Below the pieces are notes generated by a model. That model saw only the letters and a program-made list of their open reading frames with translations. It was not told the origin of the DNA and ran no database searches. DNA of 6,000 nt from NCBI GenBank assembly GCA_903867275.1, contig CAIPQY010000091.1:1-6000 (forward strand), given 5' to 3'. The stretch is from an uncultured bacterium. Its GTDB lineage: Bacteria > Planctomycetota > Phycisphaerae > Phycisphaerales > SM1A02. Made by a program: the position numbers and the translations under genes. Positions 5,688 through 6,000 of the stretch are shown here, in pieces. Numbering within the stretch: position 1 is the first letter of the stretch; each line of letters starts with the position of its first letter.

Positions 5688-6000
5688 GTGCCAACCCAAG
5701 TCGACCCACGTACTGCTCAAGCCGCGGATGGCGACTGATGCCCTGCAGGCGCGCGGGGTCGTACATGTACACCGTCACGTAGTGACAGATGGGCAGCATG
5801 GGAAGGTCGCGTTCCACCAGCATGGTCTCGGCCTGCTCGAGCAGCGCGAAGCGCTTCGACGGATCCAGCTCCATCGCCGCGCGGTCAAGCAGTGCGTCGT
5901 AGTCCGGGTTGGCGTACCTGCGGTCGTTGTTGCCGTCGTCGCTGCGCGCCAGATCCAGCCACGTGGTTGGATCGCCGTAGTCGCCGTACCAGCCGCCGCG
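5674..6000 (-). CDS. Peptide ABC transporter substrate-binding protein, OppA/DppA family (C-terminal part; start lies right of the window)
   Basis: The 108 visible residues are the C-terminus of a solute-binding protein family 5 member, the extracytoplasmic receptor that delivers peptides to a DppB/DppC-type membrane channel. Diagnostic stretches in order are GDYGDPTTWLDL (visible residues 6-17), the equivalent of the common GDYPDPxxFL; SDDGNN (20-25); YANPDYDALLDRA (29-41); DPSKRFALLEQAE (46-58); and LPMLPICHYVTVYMY (66-80). The last is the 'P.iPl.....' strand seen near the end of OppA-like proteins. The GDY-type motif resembles OppA (longer peptides) somewhat more than DppA. The frame is intact to the window edge; full-length members have about 500-600 residues, so most of the gene is missing. 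The stop TGA (5676-5674) lies three bases from the stop of the facing permease gene. Any further importer genes on this strand would lie right of the window, upstream in this gene's transcript. Confidence 0.9.
   Translation of the reverse strand, partial: RGGWYGDYGDPTTWLDLARSDDGNNDRRYANPDYDALLDRAAMELDPSKRFALLEQAETMLVERDLPMLPICHYVTVYMYDPARLQGISRHPRLEQYVGRLGLAPTAP

Noticed and set aside
1..6000. CRISPR arrays, insertion sequences, tRNA or rRNA genes, phage or defence genes
   Set aside because: No repeat-spacer pattern, terminal inverted repeats, transposase motif or RNA gene signature seen on either strand.

Overview
The window is G+C-rich DNA (roughly two thirds G+C by eye), densely coding, with non-coding spacers of 3 to 185 bases. 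It holds four complete genes and two genes cut by the window edges. The best guess for the source is a planctomycete-like bacterium. The hints are a membrane-anchored RNase Y, a DUF1634 membrane protein, a two-unit ABC-2 permease, no Shine-Dalgarno sequence before any of the four visible starts, and short scattered transcription units. This is inference: there is no rRNA gene or other taxonomic marker here.

Layout, left to right: (1) the 3' end of a DUF1634 small membrane protein gene (+, 1-363); (2) rny, RNase Y (-, 373-1965), with a good sigma70-type promoter at 2055-2083; (3) a 608-residue ABC-2 type permease made of two homologous halves (+, 2151-3977); (4) a 244-residue lipoprotein of unknown function (-, 3940-4674), whose 3' end overlaps the permease gene by 38 bases; (5) a DppB/OppB-type peptide transporter permease (+, 4717-5670); (6) the 3' end of a peptide-binding protein gene of the OppA/DppA type (-, 5674-6000).

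The genes strictly alternate in strand (+ - + - + -), so no two neighbours share an mRNA. Convergent junctions are tight (9-base gap, 38-base overlap, 3-base gap), and the two divergent junctions (185 and 42 bases) must hold the promoters of the four complete genes. Functionally, rny starts mRNA decay at the membrane. Genes 5 and 6 probably belong to the same peptide importer although they face each other. The ABC-2 permease has no ATPase partner in the window. I see no mobile element, CRISPR array, tRNA or rRNA, and nothing that clearly amounts to an undescribed system. The points most worth checking are the gene arrangement, the duplicated permease, the candidate promoters and leaderless starts, and the unassigned lipoprotein.
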